A DNA stretch of 49,360 bases. Source: Isoptericola chiayiensis (GTDB lineage Bacteria; Actinomycetota; Actinomycetes; Actinomycetales; Cellulomonadaceae). The notes below the pieces were generated by a model, which was not told where the DNA came from, did not search any database, and saw only the letters and a list, made by a program, of their open reading frames with translations. Location of the stretch: the NCBI RefSeq assembly GCF_013149805.1, contig NZ_JABEZT010000013.1:1-49360 (forward strand), given 5' to 3'. A program made the position numbers and the translations under genes. This document shows positions 41,604 through 49,232 of the stretch, piece by piece; position 1 is the stretch's first letter; each line of letters begins with the position of its first letter.

Positions 41604-42170
41604 ATGTTCGACCAGTCCCTGAGCGACCTGCTCTGGCTCACCCCCACCGAGGCGCTCGCCGTCGTCCTCGCGACCACCGGCATGTACCTGGCGATGATGC
41701 TGCTGGTGCGGGTGATCGGGCAGCGGATGCTCGGGGCGATGTCGAACTACGACCTGGTCGCGATCATCGCGTTCGGGGCGATCCTGGGGCGCGCGGCGCT
41801 GGGCGACGTCGCGGTGCTCGGCGGCGGGCTGGTCGCGATGGGGACGCTCATCGCGCTGCAGTCGATCGCGGGTGCCCTGATCGTGCGCCCGTTCGGGTCC
41901 CGGGCCATCACCATGAACCCGATCGTGCTGATGGCCGACGGCAAGGTCCTTCCCGACCAGCTCCGGCGGGCCCACGTGGCCGACCGTGAGCTGCGTTCCA
42001 CGCTGCGGCTCGCCGGCATCCACCGGTACGACGACGTCGCCGTCGCCCTGCTCGAGTCCACGGGTGCGATCAGCGTGCTGCGGCGCGGGACGCCGATCGA
42101 CGCCGAGCTCCTCGACGGGGTCCACGGCGAGGAGCTCGTGCCCGAGCACCTCGTCGCGCGCCCCGCCTGA
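41604..42170 (+). CDS. DUF421 (YetF-like) membrane protein
   Basis: A 188-aa protein with three N-terminal membrane helices (residues about 15-35, 47-63 and 70-92) containing RVIGQRMLGAMSNYDLVAIIAFGAILG, cut here to note its core GQRMLGAMSNYDLV. The cytoplasmic DUF421 domain follows with MADGKVLPDQLRRAHV and ELRSTLRLAGI. The ATG follows GAGGAAGA. The family is linked to membrane or spore physiology in some bacteria, but its role is unknown. It lies 75 bp after the ABC operon and may be read from it. Confidence 0.87.
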   Translation: MFDQSLSDLLWLTPTEALAVVLATTGMYLAMMLLVRVIGQRMLGAMSNYDLVAIIAFGAILGRAALGDVAVLGGGLVAMGTLIALQSIAGALIVRPFGSRAITMNPIVLMADGKVLPDQLRRAHVADRELRSTLRLAGIHRYDDVAVALLESTGAISVLRRGTPIDAELLDGVHGEELVPEHLVARPA

Positions 42171-42180
42171 CGCGTCGACC

Positions 42181-42232
42181 GATCGCTCGGGGTCGCTCGC
42201 GGCCGCTCGGGGTCGAACCGGGGGATCCCCGG
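42181..42232. repeat. Degenerate 20-bp tandem repeat and hairpin after the DUF421 stop
   Basis: CGCTCGGGGTCG occurs at 42184 and 42204, an exact 20-bp spacing; the full 20-bp units agree at about 14 positions. They are followed by CCGGGG-GAT-CCCCGG (42218-42232), a 6-bp hairpin that may end transcription. Confidence 0.55.
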
Positions 42233-42256
42233 ATACCGGACGACCGCCGTCGTGCC

Positions 42257-42262
42257 TACTGT
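42257..42262 (+). promoter_or_regulatory. -10 element of the PspC-domain gene
   Basis: TACTGT lies exactly 6 nt before the ATG and there is no ribosome site, so transcription probably starts at the A of ATG. A clear -35 is not seen. Confidence 0.4.
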
Positions 42263-42268
42263 CGAGGC

Positions 42269-42487
42269 ATGAGCAATCCTCAGACCGCACCCCGCAAGCT
42301 GTACCGCCCGAGCCACGGCCGCATGATCGGCGGCGTGTGCGCCGGCGTCGCCGACTACTTCGGCTGGAGCCGCGGACTCGTCCGGCTCCTGACCGCGCTG
42401 TCGGTCATCATCCCCGGCCCGCAGTTCCTCGCGTACATCGTGTTCTGGATCCTGATGCCGGACGAGCGCAAGGCTCTCGCCGGCTGA
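42269..42487 (+). CDS. PspC-domain protein
   Basis: A 72-aa protein made up of a PspC domain: KLYRPSHGRMIGGVCAGVADYFG, a short polar turn, then one hydrophobic helix VRLLTALSVIIPGPQFLAYIVFWILMP with a PDE(R/K) end. PspC proteins sense membrane stress in proteobacteria; in actinobacteria they often occur alone or fused to kinases. The TGA forms the left edge of a 20-bp tandem repeat array. Confidence 0.92.
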   Translation: MSNPQTAPRKLYRPSHGRMIGGVCAGVADYFGWSRGLVRLLTALSVIIPGPQFLAYIVFWILMPDERKALAG

Positions 42488-42541
42488 CGCCTACCTCGCG
42501 GGAAGGTCGCCTACCTCGCGGAGGGTTTGCCTACGTCGAGG
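42487..42541. repeat. 20-bp tandem repeat array spanning two stop codons (locus 2)
   Basis: Units ACGCCTACCTCGCGGGAAGG, TCGCCTACCTCGCGGAGGGT and a 15-bp TTGCCTACGTCGAGG follow each other; GCCTAC recurs at 42489, 42509 and 42529. The consensus is that of the array at 83-160, 42 kb away. The array fills the whole gap between convergent genes: it begins on the last base of the pspC TGA and contains the TAG of the facing gene (42531-42533). Confidence 0.88.
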
Positions 42542-44393
42542 GGGTGGGGAGCGGCGTGCGGGTCCGGGTCCCGTCGGGCCAGCGCACGACGGCGGTGGTC
42601 CCGTCGAGGTCGACGCCCGCCTCCCCCTGGGCCGCGCCGGCCCGGGCGCCCCGCAGCGTGACGAGCACGGCGACCCACTCCCCGACCACGACCGGTCCGG
42701 CCAGCACCGGGACGCGGGCGTCGCGACCGAGCGGGCTCACGTCGTCACCGCGGAGCTCCTCGGCGTCCCACCGGCCGAGCAGCGGCGTCAGGCGCGAGAC
42801 CAGCCCGTCCCCGGCGACCACCGGCCACCCGCTCACGCGCAGCGCGGCCGCGGCACCGCCGTCGGGCACCGACTCGACGCGCACCCACCGCACCTCCCAG
42901 GGACCGCGGACCAGGGAGACGACGGTGAGCACGCCGGCGACGCTCGACGCGCCACGCCGCCCCGAGCCGTGGTCGGCCTGGCCGGGTTCGAGGTCCATCC
43001 AGCGCGCCGGCCCCGTGGATCCCGCGACGCCGAACCCGTCGCGGACCCGCGGGTCGCCGAGCGTCTCGAACCCGGCACGGTGGGTCGCCCGGCCGGCGGC
43101 GTCCACCAGCACCACGGACTGGTCGGACGGGGCGTCCCAGCTCGCGTCGTCGAGCCACGGGCTCGTCGCGGTCGAGTAGCCGAGCCGCGCGTACAGCGGC
43201 GAGTCCCCGACGTCGGCGCCGGGCAGCGCGTGGTCGGTGCCGTGGTTGACCACGCGCACGACGCCGTCGTCCCGCGTCGCGCTGACGACCCACCCGGGGG
43301 CGCGGACCGCCCGCAGGACGTCCCCCGTCTCGACGGGCAGCGGCTCCGCGGGCTCCGTCCAGGCGGGGTGGTCGGCCGGCAGCGCGAGGCCGAGCATCCC
43401 CTTGGACGCCCAGTACGGCGACCCGGACCCGGAGTAGGCCTGCGCGATCCGCGGCCAGGTGTGGTGCCAGCCCAGGGTGAGCAGGCCGTCGTCGTCCGGC
43501 GCGCCCCGGTCGGCGAAGTGGCCGACGACGGCGGACGCGGCGTGGCGGAGCCGGCCCGGGGAGTGGCCGGGCACCTCGGCGAGCGCGCCGACCCAGAACG
43601 GCGCGGCGGCCGCGAAGCGGTAGGTGAGCGACCTGCCCTGCAGCATCGGAGAGTCGTCCCCGCCGACGAGTGCGAGGGCGTCGTCGAGGAACCGGTCGAG
43701 CGTCGCGACATCCCGGTCGCGACGCTCGGCGGCGAGGTCGACGGCGCCGGCCATCCGCGCCCAGAGCGCCGGGTAGGTGTGCAGCGCCCAGCCGTTGTAG
43801 TGGTCGAAGGACCGTTCGGGGCCGTCCGCCATCCAGCCGTCGGCGCGGGCGAACGTGTCGTGGGTGGCGAGGTCCGCGCGCATCTCGTCGAGCGAGTGCG
43901 GTCCGCCGACGGAGCGCAGGAACGTCTGGACGACGAGGCGGAACCACACCCAGTTGATGCGTGGGTAGGTGTCGTCCCCGACGGCGTCGGCGAGGTAGTC
44001 CACGACCTGCTCCTGGACGAGCGGGTCGAGGCGGTCCCACAGCCAGGGCCGGGTCATGTCAAGGATCAGGACGGTCGAGGCGGCCTCCACCTTGGCCTGG
44101 CCGTGCTCGGCGAGGCGGACCCACCGTTCCGGCGAGCCCGGGTCGGTCCCGGCCGCGAGCCCGGCGGCGTACCGCTCGGCGTACCCGTGGGGGTCGTCGC
44201 CGCGCTCCCCCGCGAGGCGGAACCCGGCGAGCAGGAAGGTCCGCGCGAAGCCCTCGAGGCCGGCGATCTCGCGGCTGTTCGCGCCCGTCGGACCGGGCAG
44301 CGTGATCAGCGCGCCCCCTGCGGAACGGTAGGGGTCGACGGCGGCGAGCATGCGGTCGGCGAGCGCTGCCCACCAGGAGCGGCTGTGGTCCAT
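42531..44393 (-). CDS. DUF2264 family protein, predicted polysaccharide degradation
   Basis: A 620-aa protein. The N-terminal ~340 residues match DUF2264, an alpha/alpha-toroid-like domain: LPGPTGANSREIAGLEGFART, INWVWFRLVVQTFLRSVG, MADGPERSFDHYNGWALH, LTYRFAAAAPFWVG. The C-terminal ~270 residues are beta-rich. There is no signal peptide, so it acts in the cytoplasm. The family is found in polysaccharide-use loci but its reaction is not established. The start is chosen because TTGACG-17-TTCAAT places a -10 exactly 6 nt before this ATG; an ATG seven codons upstream would lie inside that promoter. It is divergent from a heparinase-like gene. Confidence 0.85.
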   Translation of the reverse strand: MDHSRSWWAALADRMLAAVDPYRSAGGALITLPGPTGANSREIAGLEGFARTFLLAGFRLAGERGDDPHGYAERYAAGLAAGTDPGSPERWVRLAEHGQAKVEAASTVLILDMTRPWLWDRLDPLVQEQVVDYLADAVGDDTYPRINWVWFRLVVQTFLRSVGGPHSLDEMRADLATHDTFARADGWMADGPERSFDHYNGWALHTYPALWARMAGAVDLAAERRDRDVATLDRFLDDALALVGGDDSPMLQGRSLTYRFAAAAPFWVGALAEVPGHSPGRLRHAASAVVGHFADRGAPDDDGLLTLGWHHTWPRIAQAYSGSGSPYWASKGMLGLALPADHPAWTEPAEPLPVETGDVLRAVRAPGWVVSATRDDGVVRVVNHGTDHALPGADVGDSPLYARLGYSTATSPWLDDASWDAPSDQSVVLVDAAGRATHRAGFETLGDPRVRDGFGVAGSTGPARWMDLEPGQADHGSGRRGASSVAGVLTVVSLVRGPWEVRWVRVESVPDGGAAAALRVSGWPVVAGDGLVSRLTPLLGRWDAEELRGDDVSPLGRDARVPVLAGPVVVGEWVAVLVTLRGARAGAAQGEAGVDLDGTTAVVRWPDGTRTRTPLPTPST

Positions 44394-44399
44394 CCTCGG

Positions 44400-44428
44400 A
44401 TTGAATCGATACATCCAGCTGGCGTCAA
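44400..44428 (-). promoter_or_regulatory. Promoter and LacI-type operator between the DUF2264 and heparinase-like genes
   Basis: On the minus strand -35 TTGACG (44428-44423) and -10 TTCAAT (44405-44400) are 17 bp apart. Between them, overlapping the -10, is TGTATCGATTCA (44413-44402), an 11-of-12 palindrome with the central CG of LacI-family operators. On the plus strand TAGCGT (about 44436-44441) could be the -10 of the heparinase-like gene. One bound repressor could control both. Confidence 0.6.
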
Positions 44429-44470
44429 CTGCGGTAGCGTCGGCAGCCGGCCCGCCCGACGAGGAGCAGC

Positions 44471-46414
44471 ATGAGCACAGGCACCTTCACCGGCCCCCTG
44501 CACGCCGCGTTCGCGCCGGTGCGTGCGCAGGCCGCGTTGCGCGAGCTGCTCCGCCCCGCCGACTCGGCGCTCCCGGTCCCGCCGGCGACGGAGCGGTCGG
44601 TGTGGGCCGAGGAAGGCAGTGCCGACCGGCCGACCCGGCAGGCGCTCCGCGAGCAGGCCGCCGCGGAACGGTCGAACCCGTGGCCCACCCCGCTGGCCAG
44701 CACCGCGGCGCGCGTGCACCTCGACGGCGACCGGGACCAGCACGAACAGCTCGTGTTCGCCCGCTCCCGCCGTCTCACCCGCGCCGTCGTCGCCGCGGCG
44801 ACGACACCCGAGCCCGGGTGGATCGACGCCGTCGCCGACGGCCTGTGGCAGCTCTGTGAGCAGTCGACCTGGTGCTGGCCCGCCCACGACGACTCCGCGC
44901 GCCGTCGCGGCCGGGTGCTGACCGACGTCACCGACCCGGTCCTCGACCTCGGAGCGGCGGAGGTCGCCGCCCAGCTCGCCTGGACCGACCACCTGCTCGG
45001 CGCCGCGCTCGACGACCGCTACCCCGGTCTGCGCGAGCGGCTCCGCCTTGAGACGCGACGCCGCGTGCTCGACCCGTTCGTCGCCCGGCGCGACTGGCAC
45101 TGGCTCGGCCTCGACGGCGACGTCCACAACTGGAACCCCTGGATCCACTCCCAGGTGCTGGTCAGCGCCCTGCGGATGCTCGACGGGCCGGACCAGGCCG
45201 CACTGCGCGCCGACGTCGTCGACCTCGTGATCGAGGGCCTCGACAGGTTCGTCGCCGCGCTGCCCGCCGACGGCGCGATCGACGAGGGCTACTCGTACTG
45301 GTGGAACGGCGCCGGGCGGGCGCTCGAGGCCGTCGAGCTCCTCGCCCACGCGACCGGCGGCCGGCTCGACGCGCTCGGCCGGCACGACGACGGCGCACCC
45401 CTCGTCCCCGCGCTGCACGCCACCGTCGCGTTCCCGCACCGCATGCACCTCGGCGGAGAGTGGTACGTCAACGTGGCCGACGGCGTCGCCCGGCCCTGGC
45501 GCGAGCAGGCCTGGGCTGTCCTGCACCGCGCCGCGCGACGGGCCGGCGACGAGGACGCGCTCGCCCACGCGGCGTCCCACCGCACCGACGGGGCCGCCGT
45601 CGCCGACGACGGCGACGGCCTCGGACGGCTCCTCCAGGCGCTCGTCGACCCGACCTGGTCCGCCGCCCGCGGCCGCTCCCCGCTGCCCGGCACGGTCCGC
45701 CTCGACTCGGTGCAGATCGTGCTGGCCCGCGAGAGCCCCGGCTCGGCCCGGGGGCTGACGCTGGCCGTGAAGGGCGGCCACGACGCCGAGGCCCACAACC
45801 ACTGCGACGTCGGGTCGTTCGTCGTCGCGTCCGACGGCGTGCCCGTCGTCGTCGACCCGGGCCGCCCGACGTACACGGCGCAGACGTTCGGCCCCGACCG
45901 GTACACGATCTGGACCATGCGGTCGGCCTGGCACAACCTGCCGACCGTCGCGGGGGTCGAGCAGGGGGTGGGTGCGGAGTTCCGGGCACGGGACGTCGAG
46001 GTGTCCGACGGCGGCACCACGGTGGCGATGGACCTCGCGGCGGCGTACCCGGTCGACGACCTGACGGCGTGGCGGCGCACCGCACGGATCGACCGCGACG
46101 CCGGAACCGTCGTCGTGCACGACGCGTGGGAGCTGGAGACAGCGACGACGGCCGAGGCCGCGACCACCGTGCACCTGGTGCTCGCCGGCGAGGTGCGGCT
46201 CGAGCCGGGTGCCGCCGTCGTCGTCCCGCTCGAGGGCGCCACGGCGCTGCGGCTCACCTGGGACCCGGCCGTCCCCGCCACGACGGTGCGCCGGGACCTG
46301 GGCGACCCGATGCTCAGCCGGGTCTGGGGGGACCACCTGACCCGGCTCGACCTGGACGTCGGCGGCCGACGACGGCTGACGGTGACCGCGGCACCGACGC
46401 CGGCCCCCGCCTGA
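44471..46414 (+). CDS. Heparinase II/III-like polysaccharide lyase family protein
   Basis: A 647-aa protein with an N-terminal alpha/alpha toroid (about 100-400; HNWNPWIHSQVLVSALRML and DEGYSYWWNGAGRALEAVEL) and a C-terminal beta-sandwich starting at the heparinase II/III motif HDAEAHNHCDVGSF (about residue 437) followed by VVDPGRPTYT. Family lyases break uronic-acid polymers by beta-elimination. There is no signal peptide, so it probably works on imported oligosaccharides. The ATG follows GAGGAG. The real substrate is unknown; heparin itself is unlikely for a soil-type actinobacterium. Confidence 0.87.
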   Translation: MSTGTFTGPLHAAFAPVRAQAALRELLRPADSALPVPPATERSVWAEEGSADRPTRQALREQAAAERSNPWPTPLASTAARVHLDGDRDQHEQLVFARSRRLTRAVVAAATTPEPGWIDAVADGLWQLCEQSTWCWPAHDDSARRRGRVLTDVTDPVLDLGAAEVAAQLAWTDHLLGAALDDRYPGLRERLRLETRRRVLDPFVARRDWHWLGLDGDVHNWNPWIHSQVLVSALRMLDGPDQAALRADVVDLVIEGLDRFVAALPADGAIDEGYSYWWNGAGRALEAVELLAHATGGRLDALGRHDDGAPLVPALHATVAFPHRMHLGGEWYVNVADGVARPWREQAWAVLHRAARRAGDEDALAHAASHRTDGAAVADDGDGLGRLLQALVDPTWSAARGRSPLPGTVRLDSVQIVLARESPGSARGLTLAVKGGHDAEAHNHCDVGSFVVASDGVPVVVDPGRPTYTAQTFGPDRYTIWTMRSAWHNLPTVAGVEQGVGAEFRARDVEVSDGGTTVAMDLAAAYPVDDLTAWRRTARIDRDAGTVVVHDAWELETATTAEAATTVHLVLAGEVRLEPGAAVVVPLEGATALRLTWDPAVPATTVRRDLGDPMLSRVWGDHLTRLDLDVGGRRRLTVTAAPTPAPA

Positions 46415-46478
46415 CCGATCCGATGCCCGGGTGTAGCGTCGAGGGAGCCGAGAGCCCCGACCGACTCCGGGAGGCACC

Positions 46479-47000
46479 GTGCGCATCACCGCCGAGCAGG
46501 GCGACATCACCGAGATCCAGGTCGACGCGATCGTCAACGCCGCGAACTCCTCGCTGCTGGGCGGCGGCGGGGTGGACGGCGCGATCCACGCCGCGGCGGG
46601 CCCGCGGCTGCTCGAGGCGTGCCAGGAGCTGCGGCGCACCACCCTCCCCGACGGGCTGGGCGTGGGTGACGCCGTCGCGACGCCGGGCTTCGACCTGCCG
46701 GCCGCCTGGGTCGTGCACACGGTGGGCCCGAACCGGCACCGCGGCGAGACCGACCCGGCCCTGCTGGAGTCGTGCTTCACGACGTCCCTCGGGGTCGCCG
46801 CGGACGCGAAGTCGCGGACGGTCGCGTTCCCCGCGGTGAGCGCGGGGGTCTACGGGTGGGAGGCCGACGACGTCGCGCGGGTCGCGGTGGACGCCGTCCG
46901 CGCGTGGGACGAGGAGAACCCGGCCGCCGTGGACGAGGTGCGGTTCGTGCTCTTCAGCGCACGCGTGCTGGACGCCTTCGCCGCCACCCTGGAGACCTGA
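46479..47000 (+). CDS. Macro-domain protein (O-acetyl-ADP-ribose deacetylase type)
   Basis: A 173-aa single macro domain from a GTG start with GGGAGG upstream. Key parts are QGDITEIQVDAIVNAANSSL, the loop GGGGVDGAIHAAAG, VVHTVGPN and FPAVSAGVYGW, all of the MacroD/YmdB group that hydrolyses O-acetyl-ADP-ribose or removes mono-ADP-ribose from proteins. No ADP-ribosyltransferase is nearby. It follows the heparinase-like gene by 64 bp but is functionally unrelated as far as can be seen. Confidence 0.93.
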   Translation: MRITAEQGDITEIQVDAIVNAANSSLLGGGGVDGAIHAAAGPRLLEACQELRRTTLPDGLGVGDAVATPGFDLPAAWVVHTVGPNRHRGETDPALLESCFTTSLGVAADAKSRTVAFPAVSAGVYGWEADDVARVAVDAVRAWDEENPAAVDEVRFVLFSARVLDAFAATLET

Positions 47001-47028
47001 CCGCGACCGATCGCCCCTGACCTGCACC

Positions 47029-47042
47029 TTTGCTCTAGCAAA
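47029..47042. promoter_or_regulatory. Dyad TTTGCT-CT-AGCAAA upstream of the ketoacyl synthase gene
   Basis: A perfect 6+2+6 inverted repeat lies 74 bp upstream of the ATG in an AT-rich patch. It could be an operator of a MarR/TetR-type regulator encoded elsewhere. Confidence 0.5.
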
Positions 47043-47116
47043 CGAAGTGCGGGTAGGGCATCCTGAGCGCCACGGCGTGCCGGACGGCGCGTCGTGGAGC
47101 GACGGAGGACAGGTCG

Positions 47117-48331
47117 ATGCGGCGGACGGTGATCACGGGGATCGGGGCGATCACGCCACTCGGGCTCACGGCGGAGGAGACCTGGTCGTCACTCGTGGCG
47201 GGCCGCACCAGCGCGGCACCGCTCGACGACGACTGGCCCGCCGACCTTCCCGTGCGCATGGGCGCCCGCGTGGACGACTCCTTCGCGGACGCCCTGGCCG
47301 TGCGCGAGCTGCGCCGCCTCGACCGCGGCGAACAGCTCGCGCTCGCCGCCGGGCGGCAGGCCTGGGCCGACGCCGGCACCCCGGAGGTGGAGCCCGAGCG
47401 TCTCGGCGTCGCCGTGGGGACCGCCAACGGCGGGTTCGGCACGACGCTCGGTCAGCACCGCCGGCTCATCGACCGGGGACACCGTGCGGTCAGCCCGCAC
47501 GCGGTGACGATGGTGATGGCCAACGGGCCCGCGGCCTGGCTGTCGATCGACCTGGGCGCCCGGGCCGGCGCCCGCGCACCCGTCAGCGCCTGCGCCGCGG
47601 GAGTCGAGGCGATCCTGGCGGGCCGGTCGATGATCCGCGCCGGGGAGGCCGACGTCGTCGTCTGCGGCGGCAGCGAGGCCACGATCGTCGACCTCTGCGT
47701 CTCGGCGTTCGCGCGCTCGCGCGCCATGTCCACCCGCAACGACGCGCCGGAGCGTGCCTCGCGGCCGTTCGACGTGGACCGCGACGGGTTCGTCATGGGC
47801 GAGGGCGCCGTGCTCGTCGTCCTGGAGGCCGAGGAGCACGCCCGGGCGCGCCGCGCCCGCCTGCTCGGCGCCGTCGACGGCGGGGCGCTGACCTCGGACG
47901 CCCACGACATCGTCGGCGGCGAACCCGGCAACCAGGCCCGCACCGTCTCGCTCGCGCTGCGCTCGGCGGGCCTCGCGCCGTCGGACGTCGGGCTCGTGCA
48001 CGCCCACGCGACGTCCACCCCCGCCGGCGACCTCAACGAGGCCCGTGCCCTGCGCACGGTGTTCGGCGACCCGCCGCCCGTGACCGCGACGAAGGCCTCG
48101 ACCGGTCACCTGCTCGGCGCGTCCGGGCCGCTCGGGGCGCTCGCCGCGCTGGGAGCGCTGGGAGCGTGGGGTGACGCCGTCGTGCCGCCGACGATCAACC
48201 TGGACCGTCAGGACCCGGAGGTCGGTCTCGACGTGGTCACCGCGGCCCGACCGACGACGGCGCGGCACGCGCTGGTCGACGCGTTCGGGTTCGGCGGGCA
48301 CAGCTCGGCGCTGGTGCTGTCGCGGTCCTGA
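47117..48331 (+). CDS. Beta-ketoacyl-ACP synthase II-like (FabF-type)
   Basis: A 404-aa condensing enzyme with the full triad: Cys159 in PVSACAAGVEA, His297 in VHAHATSTPAGD and His331 in KASTGHLLGASG. It also has PFDVDRDGFVMGEGA and FGFGGHSSAL. It should condense malonyl-ACP with acyl-ACP. No acyl carrier protein, FabD or FabH gene is beside it, and the pre-His motif is HAHAT rather than NAHGT, so it may be an accessory synthase rather than the housekeeping FabF. The ATG follows GGAGGACAGG. A TTTGCTctAGCAAA dyad upstream suggests its own regulation. Confidence 0.92.
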   Translation: MRRTVITGIGAITPLGLTAEETWSSLVAGRTSAAPLDDDWPADLPVRMGARVDDSFADALAVRELRRLDRGEQLALAAGRQAWADAGTPEVEPERLGVAVGTANGGFGTTLGQHRRLIDRGHRAVSPHAVTMVMANGPAAWLSIDLGARAGARAPVSACAAGVEAILAGRSMIRAGEADVVVCGGSEATIVDLCVSAFARSRAMSTRNDAPERASRPFDVDRDGFVMGEGAVLVVLEAEEHARARRARLLGAVDGGALTSDAHDIVGGEPGNQARTVSLALRSAGLAPSDVGLVHAHATSTPAGDLNEARALRTVFGDPPPVTATKASTGHLLGASGPLGALAALGALGAWGDAVVPPTINLDRQDPEVGLDVVTAARPTTARHALVDAFGFGGHSSALVLSRS

Positions 48332-48336
48332 GGGTC

Positions 48337-48378
48337 GCGGCCGGCGTGGTGCCCGACGTCGGTCGCCACGCCGGCCGC
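48337..48378. terminator. Bidirectional hairpin between convergent genes
   Basis: A perfect 13-bp stem GCGGCCGGCGTGG/CCACGCCGGCCGC has a 16-nt loop that itself contains CGACGTCG. It starts 5 nt after the synthase stop and ends 5 nt before the lipocalin stop. Confidence 0.75.
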
Positions 48379-48383
48379 CCGGC

Positions 48384-49019
48384 TCAGCAGAGCGGGGCGC
48401 GGGTGCGCTGCCCGTCGCTCTGCGGTGTCAGGCGCAGGTCGCACGGGTCGTACCCGACGCCGACGAGGGCGTCGCGAGCCGCGTCGAGCTGCGCGTCGTT
48501 CAGCGACGGGGTCCGCGACAGCACGAAGCCGCTGGACCGGTCGGGGTCGCCGATGACCGCCCAGTCGTAGTCCGCGCCGAGCCCGACCACCACGTAGTTG
48601 GCGCCACCGAAGTGCAGGTAGCGGTCCTTGATCTTCAGGAACGAGACGTTCAGCTCCGAGCTGTCCGGCGCATTGAGGACCTTCGCCTCACCGGTGACGC
48701 TGCTGGTCCGACCCAGCCACGTGCGGCACTCGTTGCGGACCCCGACGACCCCGTCGCGCACCAGCGTGTACTCGGCCGTGACGTCCTTGCGGCACTGCAG
48801 CTCGAAGATCGCCGGGATCGCGGCGATCTGGTACCAGGTGCCCAGGTAGCGCTCCACGTCCAGGCCGGGGACACCCACCACCTCCCCGGAGGCCGCTGCG
48901 GGGGCCGGACCGGTCGGCTGCGCCGTTGCCGGCTGCGCGACGGCGGCACCTCCGACGGCGAGCGCCGTGGCGGTCGCGAGAGCGGCCAGGGCTTGGACGG
49001 CACGGTGTCGGACGCGCAT
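48384..49019 (-). CDS. Secreted lipocalin family protein (Blc-like)
   Basis: A 211-aa precursor. The signal peptide has RVRHRAVQ, hydrophobic ALAALATATALAVGGAAVA and cleavage near AQA/TAQP. The lipocalin fold follows: LDVERYLGTWYQIAAIP (GxW motif), CRKDVTAEYTL, VRNECRTW, SFLKIKDRYLHFGG and SGFVLSRTPSLND. The last Cys (RAPLC) may pair with an earlier one. Blc-type lipocalins bind fatty acids or lysophospholipids outside the cell. The ATG follows AGGAGG. Longer in-frame starts lack a signal peptide. Confidence 0.88.
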   Translation of the reverse strand: MRVRHRAVQALAALATATALAVGGAAVAQPATAQPTGPAPAAASGEVVGVPGLDVERYLGTWYQIAAIPAIFELQCRKDVTAEYTLVRDGVVGVRNECRTWLGRTSSVTGEAKVLNAPDSSELNVSFLKIKDRYLHFGGANYVVVGLGADYDWAVIGDPDRSSGFVLSRTPSLNDAQLDAARDALVGVGYDPCDLRLTPQSDGQRTRAPLC

Positions 49020-49144
49020 GGAGGACCTCCTCGTCGTGCGCCGGGCCCGGTGCCCGGCGGCGATGGGACGACGACCCACCCCCAGGAGGACCGCCGTCCA
49101 CCGGGTGTTCGCCCGGAGGCCTGTCCGCGGATGCACCCTCCCAC

Positions 49145-49218
49145 GGTTGTGGGCGCACTTCCTGGCCCGCTATGCCGCTTTCGCGTTTTTTGCGACCACA
49201 GGAAGTGCGCCCACAACC
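49145..49218. repeat. Dispersed palindromic element, copy 3
   Basis: Perfect 19-bp arms GGTTGTGGGCGCACTTCCT and AGGAAGTGCGCCCACAACC flank a 36-bp core that begins GGCCCGCTATGCCGC. It is the longest-armed copy and starts 14 nt after the stop of the CBM5/12 gene on the minus strand. The rest of the 213-bp space to the lipocalin start holds only a ribosome site. Confidence 0.88.
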
Positions 49219-49232
49219 TCACCGAGAGGCGG

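Noticed and set aside
42531-46414. Heparin degradation locus
   Set aside because: The heparinase II/III fold covers many lyase families with different substrates; there is no sulfatase or glycosaminoglycan transporter nearby.
47117-48331. Part of a polyketide or aryl polyene gene cluster
   Set aside because: Only one condensing enzyme is present; there is no ACP, ketoreductase, dehydratase or chain-length factor on either side.
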